64,000 nucleotides of DNA from Larimichthys crocea (Eukaryota > Chordata > Actinopteri > Sciaenidae). The position numbers and the translations under genes were made by a program. The stretch lies in NCBI RefSeq assembly GCF_000972845.2, contig NC_040017.1:24265606-24329605 (forward strand). The letters are read 5' to 3'. Under the pieces are notes generated by a model. That model was not told the DNA's origin. It was given only the letters and a program-made list of their open reading frames with translations, and did no database searches. Positions 46,755 through 57,365 of this stretch are shown here, piece after piece; the first letter of the stretch is position 1, and every line of letters starts with the position of its first letter.

Positions 46755-47729
46755 ATGGCAAATAACAGCTCAATGGCTGGTCGTGGGTCATTGCAGCATC
46801 AGATGAATGACCTGGTAATCATAGTGCAGATTTTGGTGGTAATCTTCCTTTGTGTCAACATGTTGCTCATTGTGACCTTTTTTTCAAAAGAAGTCTTCTA
46901 CACAACCATGCGCTACATCTTATTTGCTGTTACACTTCTGTCTGATAGCCTGATGTTATTTGTGTCTGATATCCTGTTAATTTTGTCCTCCTATCGGGTG
47001 ACTATGCAATTTGGTTTGTGCATCATTTTCTATATTCTTTCGGTGATTTGCATTTTTGTCACACCAGTTACTCTGACAGCTATGGCCTTGGAGCGATATG
47101 TGGCCATCTGCATGCCGCTGCGTCATGCACAGCTGTGCTCCACACGCAGCACTATGCATTGCATCCTCATCATTCACAGCCTCAGCTCTGTACCCTGCAT
47201 TGTTATTCTCTCTGTTTTCTGTGCATCAGCCTCCAAAAGCTTGTATACACAATATAAGATATGCTCCATGGAAATATTTGTCTCTCTCAGATGGCAGAAC
47301 AATATTAAAACAGCTATATATCAGCTCTACTTCTTAATCATGTCAATCACTATCATCTTATCTTATGTTAAAATAATGAAAGTGGCCAAAGCTGCATCAG
47401 GAGAAAACAAAAAGTCAACACGGAAAGGCCTCAGAACAGTAATTCTTCATGCTTTCCAGGTGTTCCTCTGTCTCGTCCAGCTGTGGTGTCCATTTATAGA
47501 AGTTGCATTGTTTCAGATTGATCTTATGTTATATGTTAATGTCAGATATTTTAACTACATAACTTTTATTCTTGCTCCGAGGTGTCTGAGCCCTCTCATT
47601 TACGGTTTGAGGGATGAAAAGTTTCTCCTTGCATTAAAGCACAAGGTCCCTTTTGGATTTCACTGTGTAAAAATAAAAGCACGGACTGGTTTTGTTTGTC
47701 AAGTTGGGTGTCGTGATCGGTTGCCATAA
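46755..47729 (+). CDS. Odorant receptor 5, OR131-2-like (intact, extended C-terminus)
   Basis: 324 residues from MANNSSMAGRGS (NNS and NSS sites). Most diverged member: LMLFVSDILLILSSYR in TM2, ALERYVAICMPLRHAQLC at the DRY position, loop ASGENKKSTRKG, and TM6 RTVILHAFQVFLCLVQLW. All TM landmarks and PLIYGLRDEKF are present. The tail is longer than in paralogues. The last nine codons (QVGCRDRLP) come from a flank sequence that is non-coding elsewhere (50203, 61356). Tail function unknown. Confidence 0.9.
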   Translation: MANNSSMAGRGSLQHQMNDLVIIVQILVVIFLCVNMLLIVTFFSKEVFYTTMRYILFAVTLLSDSLMLFVSDILLILSSYRVTMQFGLCIIFYILSVICIFVTPVTLTAMALERYVAICMPLRHAQLCSTRSTMHCILIIHSLSSVPCIVILSVFCASASKSLYTQYKICSMEIFVSLRWQNNIKTAIYQLYFLIMSITIILSYVKIMKVAKAASGENKKSTRKGLRTVILHAFQVFLCLVQLWCPFIEVALFQIDLMLYVNVRYFNYITFILAPRCLSPLIYGLRDEKFLLALKHKVPFGFHCVKIKARTGFVCQVGCRDRLP

Positions 47730-47739
47730 TTGTCAATAC

Positions 47740-48622
47740 ATGTAAATATTCGGTAAATAATTCAGTTAAAATATGTAGACGACACACTCTTCATCATGTG
47801 ATTGACAAATGTTATGATTTGGAAATGTTTCATTGCTTTCAATTAAAATCTGCTTCATGGTTAATAATCAACATGTTGTGGCTTTTGATTAAGGAAATCA
47901 CATTTGCATGAATATCTAAACCACATAAAAACTTGAAATGTGCAACATCACACTTTGCATCATTACTATTATGATTTATATGATGATGATATATTTCTCT
48001 TAGATAAACAGCAGCACATCATATATGGAAAAGGGCTTGTAGTTCAGATCGAATTTAGGGTGCTCATATGGTTTTCAAATTTATCTTCAAAAGGCCTTAA
48101 GAGAGCTTTGGGTTGAGCTTCATCAGCAGATTCTTATTAACAGACAAATCCCTGAAAAGTCTCGTCACGTCTGATGAACCACGAATCTGTTAGTGTCACT
48201 GCAAAACAAAAACAATGCTGCTCTTGTACCTTCCTACGTCCTCTGCAGTGATACACAGGTGGTGAGAATGCTGACTTTTCGCCTGGTGAAGTGCAAAAAC
48301 CGAACACATGAACTGATGTGACTCAACTTCCAATCTTTTCCTCAATCAGTCAAGTACTTTTGTTGCCTTAACTTGCCCACAATGGTAGTCATGAAAAGAC
48401 CAAAGAAGACGGTTATGGAAGAAACTAAGACAGAATAAGAGAAAGTGACTAAGTAAGAACAAGATTTTATAATAGAAGATATTGACCCTTTCATGAAAAT
48501 ACATCAGGAAACATAGGTGACATCATCAGATGGTTTAGTCCACGAACTTCTCCTGGATAGTCTCAGTTTCAGAGACATTTCAGGCTGATTGTGGAGGTTT
48601 GACCAGTCTGAGCGTTGTATTT
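47740..48622 (+). repeat. Receptor-unit flank, copy 1
   Basis: Matches 50230-51117, 54544-55440 (inverted) and 61370-62266. Recognisable by tgtcaatacatgtaaatatt, aaaagggcttgtagttcag and gattgtggaggtttgaccag. Non-coding. Confidence 0.9.
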
Positions 48623-48630
48623 GTCTACAA
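48623..48630 (+). other. Empty hAT target site GTCTACAA
   Basis: The octamer occurs once here, followed by gttagccactgtggg. In other unit copies the same octamer flanks a hAT element on one or both sides, so this is the pre-insertion state. Confidence 0.85.
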
Positions 48631-48660
48631 GTTAGCCACTGTGGGAGACTAGTAGAACGT

Positions 48661-48735
48661 AGCAATGACAACAGTGTGGTGAGCAAGTTTTAATTAGCTG
48701 TGAGTCTGATGTCGCTCCTATAAAGTCTTCATGCA
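48661..48735 (+). promoter_or_regulatory. Promoter of odorant receptor 6
   Basis: aatgacaacagtgtggtgag at 48664-48683, TAATTA at 48691-48696 and TATAAAGTCTTCATGCA at 48719-48735. The ATG follows 208 bp after the TATA box. Confidence 0.68.
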
Positions 48736-48926
48736 CAGTCTTTACTCAGACCACTGCAAAGAACTCTGTCTGTCCACCTGTCTTTGGAAAGGTGTGCCAC
48801 AACACTATGCTACTACAGGAAGGGTCTTTTTGTGATAGACTAATTTTCTTTCCACTGACACATTTAGTGATGACAAATTTTTACTTGGCATTACCTTAAC
48901 AACTTGTGTATTTGCTTAGAAAACCG

Positions 48927-49847
48927 ATGGCTGACAACAACTCATTGGTTGGTGGTGAGGTCTCACTGCAGTTAATTGATAAGATCATTATTGTGCAGAT
49001 TCTGGTGATGATCTTTCTTTGCATCAACTCTTTGCTCATCATAACTTTTTTCAGAAAGGAGTGCTTCTACACAACCGCACGCTACATCTTATTTGCTGTT
49101 ACACTTCTGTCTGATAGTTTGATATTATTCATGTCTAATATCCTGGTCATCTTGAACCATTTTGGATTTACCATGCAAGTTTGGATGTGTGTCATTACCT
49201 CTGCTGTAGTACTTCTTTATATGAGAGTCACACCAGTAACTCTGACAGTAATGACCCTGGAGCGATATGTGGCCATCTGCATGCCCCTGCGTCATGCAGA
49301 GCTGTGCTCCACACGCAGCACTATGCATTGCATCCTCATCATTCACGGCCTCAGCTCTGTACCCTGCATTGTTGTTCTCTCCACCTTCTTTGCATCAGCC
49401 TCTTTTAGTTTGTACGAACAGCACAGGTTATGCACTGTGGAGATGTTAATATTGTACAGATGGCAGAGTCATGTTAGGTCAGCTGTACATGAGTTTTACT
49501 TCTTGATTATGGCTATCATCATTGTATTCGCCTATGTTAAAATCATGAAAGTGGCCAAAGCTGCATCAGGAGAGGATAAAAAGTTGTCATGGAAAGGGCT
49601 CAGAACAGTAATTCTTCATGGTTTCCAGCTGCTGCTCTGTCTCATCCAGCTGTGGTGTCCATTCATAGAAACTGCTGTTATACAAAATAATGTTACGTTA
49701 TTCATTAATGTCAGGTACTCTAACTACATATTGTTTGGTCTTGCTCCAAGATGTCTGAGTCCTCTTATTTATGGCCTCAGGGATGAAACCTTTTTTCATG
49801 CATTGAAAAATTATGTCTTCTTTGGCTTGTATAAAAGAAATATTTGA
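48927..49847 (+). CDS. Odorant receptor 6, OR131-2-like (intact)
   Basis: 306 residues from MADNNSLVGGEVS; the frame is open seven codons further up (ATG 48906). TM1 KIIIVQILVMIFLCIN, TM2 SLILFMSNILVIL, Cys in QVWMCVITS, ERYVAICMPLRHAELC, ECL2 Cys in HRLCTVE, loop ASGEDKKLSWKG, TM6 RTVILHGFQLLLCLIQLW, and tail PLIYGLRDETFFHALKNY. It is the intact reference for the broken copies at 52-64 kb. Confidence 0.93.
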   Translation: MADNNSLVGGEVSLQLIDKIIIVQILVMIFLCINSLLIITFFRKECFYTTARYILFAVTLLSDSLILFMSNILVILNHFGFTMQVWMCVITSAVVLLYMRVTPVTLTVMTLERYVAICMPLRHAELCSTRSTMHCILIIHGLSSVPCIVVLSTFFASASFSLYEQHRLCTVEMLILYRWQSHVRSAVHEFYFLIMAIIIVFAYVKIMKVAKAASGEDKKLSWKGLRTVILHGFQLLLCLIQLWCPFIETAVIQNNVTLFINVRYSNYILFGLAPRCLSPLIYGLRDETFFHALKNYVFFGLYKRNI

Positions 49848-50059
49848 CACAGGACTAGATTAATAATTTTTGAACAGAACAATTGCACAATGCACCAATT
49901 CAAACAAAAATTCACATGAACATGATCATTTTAAGAATGTTTTATTTCCAAATACTTATAAGCCTGCCTGTAACTGCGTTGATAATTACCGGTAAGCAAC
50001 TATTCAAGATCAAAACTGCTTTTGTTTTTTGTATCACTGCTCATTTGAGGTACTTTTTC

Positions 50060-50170
50060 TTTTTTTTTTTTTTAAGATTATTTTTTGGGGCCTTTTATGC
50101 CTTTAATGATAGTACAGCTGAAGATAGACAGGAAGCAGGGGGCAGAGAGAGGGGGAATGACACGCAGTAA
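50060..50170 (+). repeat. Short dispersed repeat in the receptor 3' flank
   Basis: A T-run, then ccttttatgcctttaatgat, agctgaagatagacagg and agagagggggaatgacacgc. This is the familiar fish repeat with an acagctgaagagagacagg core. It was carried along in unit duplications (55500-55590 inverted, 61225-61330). Confidence 0.7.
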
Positions 50171-50229
50171 ATAGCCGTCCGTTGCGAGAGACAGTTTGTA
50201 GTTGGGTGTTGTGATCGGTTGCCATAATT

Positions 50230-51117
50230 GTCAATACATGTAAATATTCTGTAAATAATTCAGTTAAATTTGTAGACGACACACTCTTCATCATGTGATT
50301 GACAAATGTTATGATTTGGAAATGTTTCATTGCTTTCAATTAAAATCTGCTTCATGGTTAATAATCAACATGTTGTGGCTTTTGATTAAGGAAGTCACAT
50401 TTGCATGAATATCTAAACCACATAAAAACTTGAAATGTGCGACATCACACTTTGCATCATTAGTATTATGATTTATATGATGATGATATATTTCTCTTAG
50501 ATAAACAGCAGCACATCTTATACGGAAAAGGGCTTGTAGTTCAGATCGAATTTAGGATGCTCATATGGTTTTCAAATTTATCTTCAAAAGGCCTTAAGAG
50601 AGCTTTGGGTTGAGCTTCATCAGCAGATTCTTATCAACAGACAAATCCCTGAAAAGTCTCGTCACGTCTGATGAACCACGAATCTGTTAGTGTCACTGCA
50701 AAACAAAAACAATGCTGCTCTTGTACCTTCCTACGTCCTCTGCAATGATACACAGGTGGTGAGGATGCTGACTTTTCGCCTGGTGAAGTGCAAAAACCGA
50801 ACACATGAACTGATGTGACTCAACTTCCAGTCTTTTCCTCAATCAGTCAAGTACTTTTGTTGCCTTAACTTGCCCACAATGGTAGCCGTGAAAAGACCCA
50901 AGGAAGACGGTTATGGAAGAAACTAAGACAGAATAAGAGAAAGTGACTAAGTAAGAACAAGATTTTTATATTAGAAGATGTTGATCCTTTCATGAAAATA
51001 CATCGGAACATAGTGACATCATCAGATGGTTTAGTCCATGAACTTCTCCTGGATGTCTCAGTTTCTGAGACCTTTCAGGCTGATTGTGGAGGTTTGACCA
51101 GTCCGAGCGTTGTATTT
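50230..51117 (+). repeat. Receptor-unit flank, copy 2
   Basis: Close match to 47740-48622, ending at the hAT target site. Confidence 0.9.
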
Positions 51118-51125
51118 GTCTACAA

Positions 51126-51155
51126 CAGGGATCGGCAACTAAGTTTGGACCTGGA
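51126..51155 (+). mobile_element. hAT 5' tip, truncated
   Basis: CAGGGATCGGCAACTAAG preceded by gtctacaa, then cut after about 30 bp and joined to an AT-rich tandem repeat (aacttagagatatttt). The same joint sequence occurs at 58050. Confidence 0.75.
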
Positions 51156-51169
51156 ACTTAGAGATATTT

Positions 51170-51297
51170 TAAATATTTAAATCCAAATGTTAAATGTAAA
51201 ATCTAAATCTAAATGTTAATATAAATGTTAAATATAAATCTAAATGTTAATATAAATCTAAATGTTAAATATAAATAAATGTTAATAAATCTAAATC
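51170..51297 (+). repeat. AT-rich tandem repeat (AAATGTTAAATATAAATCT-like)
   Basis: Loose array of aaatgtt, aaatata and aaatcta units. A longer array of the same units is at 58060-58360, at the centre of the palindrome. Confidence 0.85.
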
Positions 51298-51823
51298 TAA
51301 ATGTTGAAGCTAATGTTTCGGGTGAAACTAAATATTTAGCTAAAATGCAATTCAAATGCCAGTAACCGGAAGTGCCAAAATAAAAGCTCAAGGAGGTCCA
51401 GAGCGTGTTTATAGTGGCAAATAACGAATAAAACCCATCTTATCCGGGGAATAGACTCTGGACATGGATTATCGTGATAATAACTAACTAATACTTGACT
51501 GATCTGTAATTTTCGCGGTGTAGGATCGTCTACACCGTGGCTACAGTCATAAGTCCCGCACCCCTTCATAAAAGTGAACTAAAAACTCAAAGTACTCTTC
51601 AAATAAAGTTTCTCCAATGTGTTGTTCATCTAGGCAGTTATTATCACGATACTCCATGTCCAAAGTCCTTTCCCCGGATAAGATGGGTTTTATTCGTTTT
51701 GCCACTATAAACACGCTCTGACCTCCACAAGCTTTTATTTTGGCACTTCCTGTTACCGCGGATTGAATTTGCATTTTAGCTAAATGTTTATTTCACCCGA
51801 AACATTTAGTCTTCAACATTTAT
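51298..51823. mobile_element. Foldback element with ~188-bp inverted arms
   Basis: The left arm 51298-51486 and right arm 51637-51823 are inverted copies: atgtttcgggtgaaa, ttagctaaaatgcaa, gaagtgccaaaataaaagct and catcttatccgggga are all mirrored. The 150-bp loop contains a small hairpin, cggtgtag-gatcgt-ctacaccg, at 51516-51537. No coding capacity. AT-rich tandem units flank it. Confidence 0.88.
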
Positions 51824-51842
51824 ATTTATATTTAACCTTTAT

Positions 51843-51901
51843 GACCTGACATTAATAATAACATAACATTATTTTGTATAACAGCAGTTTCATGAATGGA
51901 T
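51843..51901 (-). pseudogene. Odorant receptor fragment (TM6-TM7 junction), 59 bp
   Basis: Minus strand matches receptor 6 from the cattcat-gaaactgctgtt point to ttaatgtcagg. It is the outermost recognisable part of the left palindrome arm and is cut by the foldback element. Confidence 0.75.
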
Positions 51902-52078
51902 CTCAAATGAACAATAAATGAATTGTCAATGCAGTCACAGTCAGACTTATAACAAACTATATGGAAAATAAAACATGTTAAAATTATCATGTTAATGTGA
52001 ATGACACACATATTTAGTTGATTGTTTGTCTTAATTGGTGCATTGTGCATTCTGTTAGAAAATTATTCACCTGCCTTG

Positions 52079-52977
52079 TCAAATATTGCTTTTATACAAG
52101 ACATAATTTTTCAATGCATGAAAAAAGGTTTCATCCCTGAGGCCATAAATAAGAGGACTCAGACATCTTGGAGTAAGATTAAACAAAATGTAGTTAGAGT
52201 ATCTGACGTTTATAAATAACATGAAATCTATCGGAAATACAGCAGCTTCTATGAATGGAGTCCACAGCTGGATGAGACAGAGCAGCAGCTGGAAACCATG
52301 AAGAATTACTGTTCTGAGCCCTTTCCTTGATGACTTTTTATCCTCTCCTGATGCAGCTTTGGCCACTTTCATGATTTTAACATAGGCAAATACAATAATG
52401 ATAACCATAATCAAGAAGTAAAACTGAGCAACAGCTGACCTAACATGACCTGCCATCTGTACAACATAACATCCCACAGAGCATAACCTGTATTGTTCGT
52501 ACAAATAATAGAGGCTGAGGCAAAAAGGTGGAAGAATAACAATGCAGGGTACAGAGCTGAGGCTGTGAATGATGAGGAGGCAATGCATAGTCGCTTGTGG
52601 AGCACAGCTCAGCATGACGCAGGGGCATGCAGATTGCCACATATCGCTCCAGGGTCATTACTGTCAGAGTCACTGGTGTGACTCTCATAAAAGAAGTACA
52701 CGCAGAGATAATGACACACATCCAAACTTGTATGGTAAATCCAAATGGTCAAAATAATCAGGATATTAGACCTGACTAATATCAAACTATCAGACAGAAG
52801 TGTAACAGCAAATAAGATGTAGCGTGCGGTTGTGTAGAAGCACTCCTTTCTGAAAAAAGTTGTGATAAGCAAAGAGTTGATGCAAAGAAATATCTCACAC
52901 AAACTGCACAATAATGACCTTACAATGTACTCCACCAGTGAGACCTCACCACCAACCAATGAGTTGTTGTCAGCCAT
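52079..52977 (-). pseudogene. Broken odorant receptor (outer, left arm)
   Basis: Starts MADNNSLVGGEVS and ends ALKNYVLYKSNI. TM1 is scrambled by small indels (VRSLLCSLCEIFLCIN), TM2-TM3 shifts frame twice (SNILIILTIWIYH), and a gap removes part of the post-ERY segment (the CSTRST codons). From TM4 to the end one frame is open (ALPPHHS-shifted part excepted), with the loop KAASGEDKKSSRKG and TM6 intact. At least four lesions relative to receptor 6. Non-functional as assembled. Confidence 0.88.
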
Positions 52978-53172
52978 CGTTTTCTAAGCAAATACACAAG
53001 TTGTTAAGATAATGCCAAGTGAAAATTTGTCATCACTAAATGTGTCAGTTGAAAGAAAATTAGTCTATCACAAAAAGACCAAACCCTTCCTGTAGTAGCA
53101 TAGTGTTGTGGCACACCTTTCCAAAGACAGGTGGACAGACAGAGTTCTTTGCAGTGGTCTGAGTAAAGACTG

Positions 53173-53189
53173 TGCATGAAGACTTTATA
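53173..53189 (-). promoter_or_regulatory. Core promoter of the broken outer-left receptor
   Basis: TATAAAGTCTTCATGCA on the minus strand, about 210 bp before the ATG. The conserved upstream boxes of receptor 6 (aatgacaacagtgtgg, TAATTA) are replaced here by unrelated sequence. Confidence 0.65.
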
Positions 53190-53519
53190 AGAGCGACATC
53201 AGACTTGAACATTAGGTTGTATCTCGTTGTGATGAACATTAGGTTGTAGCTCGTTGTCTGTCCTACTATGGTTGAAAATATGCGTTTTGTGTTTTAACAA
53301 CGTTTCACTTCAGAGTTACTGATCTCAGAAGTGCCAATATCTTTCTAACTTTACCGAAGTGGCAGTAGCCAATAAGGCACCTTTCCTTATCTCATAATTA
53401 CGAGATCAGGTGTCTAATTTATTTTTTTCAAGTGAATGCAATACACTTCTGTACTTCTTCTTCTTCTTCGCTCACATAAAAACTACAGGTGCACCGGCAA
53501 AAATAGTTCCCGGTAATTC

Positions 53520-53722
53520 ACTTCCGTTGTGAAGTTTCTTCTATTTGCAGCAGCGTTTCTTTTATTTGCAGCGGCGTTTCTTTCTTTTATTTGCAGCGCT
53601 GTTTCTTTTTGTTTGCAGCGTTTCTTTTATTGTAGCGCTGTTTATTTTTGTTTGCAGCGTTTCTTTTATTTGTAGCGCTGTTTCTTTTTGTTTGCAGAGT
53701 TTCTTTTATTTGCAGCATTGAG
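53520..53722. repeat. ~18-bp minisatellite (gcagcgtttcttttattt), left arm
   Basis: About ten units varying between tttgcagcgtttcttttat and tttgcagcgctgtttcttt. It lies between the hAT body and the receptor promoter. Mirrored at 63095-63280. Confidence 0.9.
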
Positions 53723-53739
53723 GGTTCCCGGCCACCGTA

Positions 53740-54535
53740 TGTCTGGCCCACTAGATGACGTTGATTTATTTTAAAATATATATATATTTTATAAATCTAT
53801 TGGACCTCATGTTTTCTGTAAAAAATACAACAATTCACAGATCCACAACATTTATTAAAAGTAGCTGATAAGTAACGTGACAAACAGCAGCCAGAACATC
53901 CTTGCAGCCTCTTTACTTGCACGCACAGGTTGGAACGCTAATTGGCACGTGCGTCCGTGCGTGCGCTGTAACCTTGGAAAGTAAAAGTGTCCTGTGTCCC
54001 TCTTGCAACGGAATGCGTTTTTGTGGCCATGCTTTGTCTCGTGGTGTCTTCTAATATTGTATTCTTACAAACTGCAACAACCTCGTTGCAAATGAGACAC
54101 GTCGGCTTGCATTAATAAATGCAGGCAGGATGAACGCTACCTTTGCTTCCATTCTTCTTTGTAAGTCCTGCATTCGAATCAACTTTCTTTTCATGGCTTT
54201 TGACAACGACATTTTGCATCGATAGCTAGCAATCTTCAACTAATGATTTAGACGGCATCCAAAACATAAAAAAAACTGGCAATTGTGTACATTAGTTACG
54301 GCAGGTTGCCTGTTTCATGACAGACGCATTGGGTGTAATAACAGCACATAGAAACAAATTAAATTTTAAATTAAATTGAATGCATTTTTAAAGTGAAATA
54401 ATGTTTATTTTTAATAATAGAAAAAATAGAAAAATCTTTTTCTTTTTTTTTCCAGTAGGAAAGCATGGTCATGGCCCGCGATGGAATTGTCAGAAAAAAA
54501 ATTGGCCCGGGTCCAAACTTAGTTGCCGATCCCTG
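53740..54535 (-). mobile_element. BED-type hAT element, left arm outer copy (3' end lost)
   Basis: On the minus strand it starts at CAGGGATCGGCAACTAAG (54535) next to gtctacaa (54543-54536). It encodes a decayed BED-finger start (MSLSKAMKRK..., then LPAFINASR...). It ends at a ctagtgggccagacata phrase. The far terminal repeat and its target duplication are missing; the minisatellite follows instead. Confidence 0.82.
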
Positions 54536-54543
54536 TTGTAGAC

Positions 54544-55780
54544 AAATACAACGCTCAGACTGGTCAAACCTCCACAATCAGCCTGAAATGTCTCAGAAAC
54601 TGAGACTATCCAGGAGAAGTTCATGGACTAAACCATCTGATGATGTCACCTATGTTTCCTGATGTATTTTCATGAAAGGATCAATATCTTCTAATATAAA
54701 ATCTTGTTTCTTACTAGTCACTTTCTCTATTCGTCTTAGTTTCTTCCATAACGGTCTTCTTTGGTCTTTTCAGGCCTACCATGTGGGCAAGTTAAGGCAA
54801 CAAAAGTACTTGACTGATTGAGGAAAAGATTGGAAGTTGACTCACATCAGTTCATGTGTTGGGTTTTTGCACTCACCAGGCGAAAAGTCAGCATTCCACC
54901 ACCTGTGTATCACGCAGAGGACGTAGGAAGGTACAAGAGCAGCATTGTTTTTGTTTTGCAGTGACACTAACAGATTCGTGGTTCATCAGACGTGACGAGA
55001 CTTTTCAGGGATTTGTCTGTTGATAAGAATCTGCTGATGAAGCTCAACCCAAAGCTCTCTTAAGGCCTTTTGAAGATAATTTGAAAACCATATGAGCATC
55101 CTAAATTCGATCTGAACTACAAGCCCTTTTCCATATATGATGTGCTGCTGTTTATCTAAGAGAAATATCATCACATATAAATCATAATAGTAATGATGCA
55201 AAGTGTGATGTTGCACATTTCAAGTTTTTATGTTGGTTTAGATATTCATGCAAATGTGATTTCCTAATCAAAAGCCACAACATGTTGATTATTAACCATG
55301 AAGCATTTATTTAATTGAAAGCAAATGAAACATTTCCAAATCATAACATTTGTCAATCACATGATGAAGAGTGTGTGTCTACAAATTTAACTGAATTATT
55401 TACAGAATATTAACATGTATGACAATTATGGCAACCGATCACGACACCCAACTACAAACTGTCTCTCGCATCGGACAGCCATTTACTGCGTGTCATTCCC
55501 CCTCTCTCTGCCCCCTGCTTCCTGTCTATCTTCAGCTGTACTATCATAAGGCATAAATGGCCAAAAAATAATAATCTTTAAAAAAAAAAAGAAAAGTACC
55601 TCAAATGAGCAGTGATACAAAAAACAAAAGCAGTTTTGATCTTGAATAGTTGCTTAATTATCAACCAGTTACAGGCAGGCTTATAATATTTGGAAATAAA
55701 ACGTTTCTTAAAATGATCATGTTCATGTGAATTTAGTTTGAACTGGTGCATTGTGCAATTGTTCTGTTCGAAATTATTAA
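54544..55780 (-). repeat. Receptor-unit flank, inverted copy
   Basis: The inverted counterpart of 47740-48622 and 50230-51117, with the short repeat of 50060-50170 at about 55500-55590. Non-coding. Confidence 0.88.
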
Positions 55781-55792
55781 TCTAGGCTTGTG

Positions 55793-55983
55793 TCAAATAT
55801 TTCTTTTATACAAGCCAAAGAAGACATAATTTTTCAATGCATGAAAAAAGGTTTCATCTCTGAGTCCATAAATGAGAGGACTTAGACATCTTGGAGCAAG
55901 ACCAAACAATATGTAGTTAGAGTACCTGACATTAATGAATAACGTAACATTATTTTGTGTAACAGCAGTTTCTATGAATGGAT
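55793..55983 (-). pseudogene. Odorant receptor tail fragment (left arm)
   Basis: Minus strand encodes the end of a receptor from ETAVTQNNVTLFINVRYSN to the tail FFGLYKRNI and stop, nearly identical to receptor 6. It begins at ccattcatagaaact, right after unrelated sequence (ttcatttgagat). The frame is intact but covers only TM7 and the tail. Confidence 0.88.
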
Positions 55984-56162
55984 CTCAAATGAACAATAAA
56001 TGAATTGTCAATGCAGTCACAGTCAGACTTATAACAAACTATATGGAAATAATACATGTTAAAATTATCATTTTAATGTGAATGACACACATATTTAGTT
56101 GATTGTTTTGTCTTAATGTGGTGCATTGTGCATTCTGTTAGAAAAATTATTCATCTGCCTTG

Positions 56163-57065
56163 TCAAATATTGCTTTTATACAAACATAATTTTTAAGAGC
56201 ATGAAAAAAGGTTTCATCCCTGAGGCCATAAATAAGAGGACTCAGACATCTTGGAGTAAGATTAAACAAAATGTAATTAGAGTATCTGGCGTTATAAATA
56301 ACATTAAATCTATCTGAAATACAGCTGCTTCTATGAATGGAGTCCACAGCTGGATGAGACAGAGCAGCAGCTGGAAACCATGAAGAATTACTGTTCTGAG
56401 CCCTTTCCATGAGACTTTTTATCCTCTCCTGATGCAGCTTTAGCCACTTTCATTATTTTAACATAGGCGAATCAATGATGATACCATAATCAAGAAGTAA
56501 ACTGAAGTACAGCTGACCTAACATGACTTTGCCATCTGTACAACATGAACATCTCCACAGTGCAAACCTGTGTTGTTTGTACAAATTAGAGAGGCTGATG
56601 CAAAGAAGGGGAGAGAATAACAATGCAGGGTACAGAGCTGAGGCCGTGAATGATGAGGATGCAATGCATAGTGCTGCGAGTGGAGCACAGCTCTGCATGA
56701 CGTAGGGGCATGCAGATGGCCACATATCGCTCCAGGGTCATTGCTGTCAGAGTAACTGGTGTGACTCTCATATAAAGAAGTACTACAGCAGAGGTAATGA
56801 CACACATCCAAACTTGCATGGTAAATCCACAAACTGTTCAGATGAGCAGGATATTAGACATGAATAATATCAAACTATCAGACAGAAGTGTAACAGCAAA
56901 TAAGATGTAGCGTGCGGTTGTGTAGAAGTACTCCTTTCTGAAAAAAGTTATGATGAGCAAAGAGTTGATGCAAAGAAACATCATCACCAGGACCTGCACA
57001 ATAATGACCTGATCAATTAACTGCAGTGAGACCTCACCACCAACCAATGAGTTGTTGTCACCCAT
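56163..57065 (-). pseudogene. Broken odorant receptor (inner, left arm)
   Basis: Starts MGDNNSLVGGEVS. TM1-TM2 is open (QLIDQVIIVQVLVMMFLCIN). Frameshifts then occur near SNILLI/WIYHAS, in TM4 (CIVILSPSLHQ), in ECL2, in TM5 (IIDSPML) and just before the tail (NYVCIKAI for NYVLYKSNI). The frameshift at attgattcgcc in TM5 is shared with the right arm. Several others are private. Confidence 0.88.
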
Positions 57066-57365
57066 CGGTTTTCTAAGCAAATACACAAGTTGTTAAGGTA
57101 ATGCCAAGTAAAAATTTGTCATCACTAAATGTGTCAGTGGAAAGAAAATTAGTCTATCACAAAAAGACCCTTCCTGTAGTAGCATAGTGTTGTGGCACAC
57201 CTTTCCAAAGACAGGTGGACAGACAGAGTTCTTGCAGTGGTCTGAGTAAAGACTGTGCATGAAGACTTTAGGAGCGACATCAGACTCACAGCTAATTAAA
57301 ACTTGCTCACCACACTGTTGTCATTGCTACGTTCTACTAGTCTCCCACAGTGCTAACTTGTAGAC

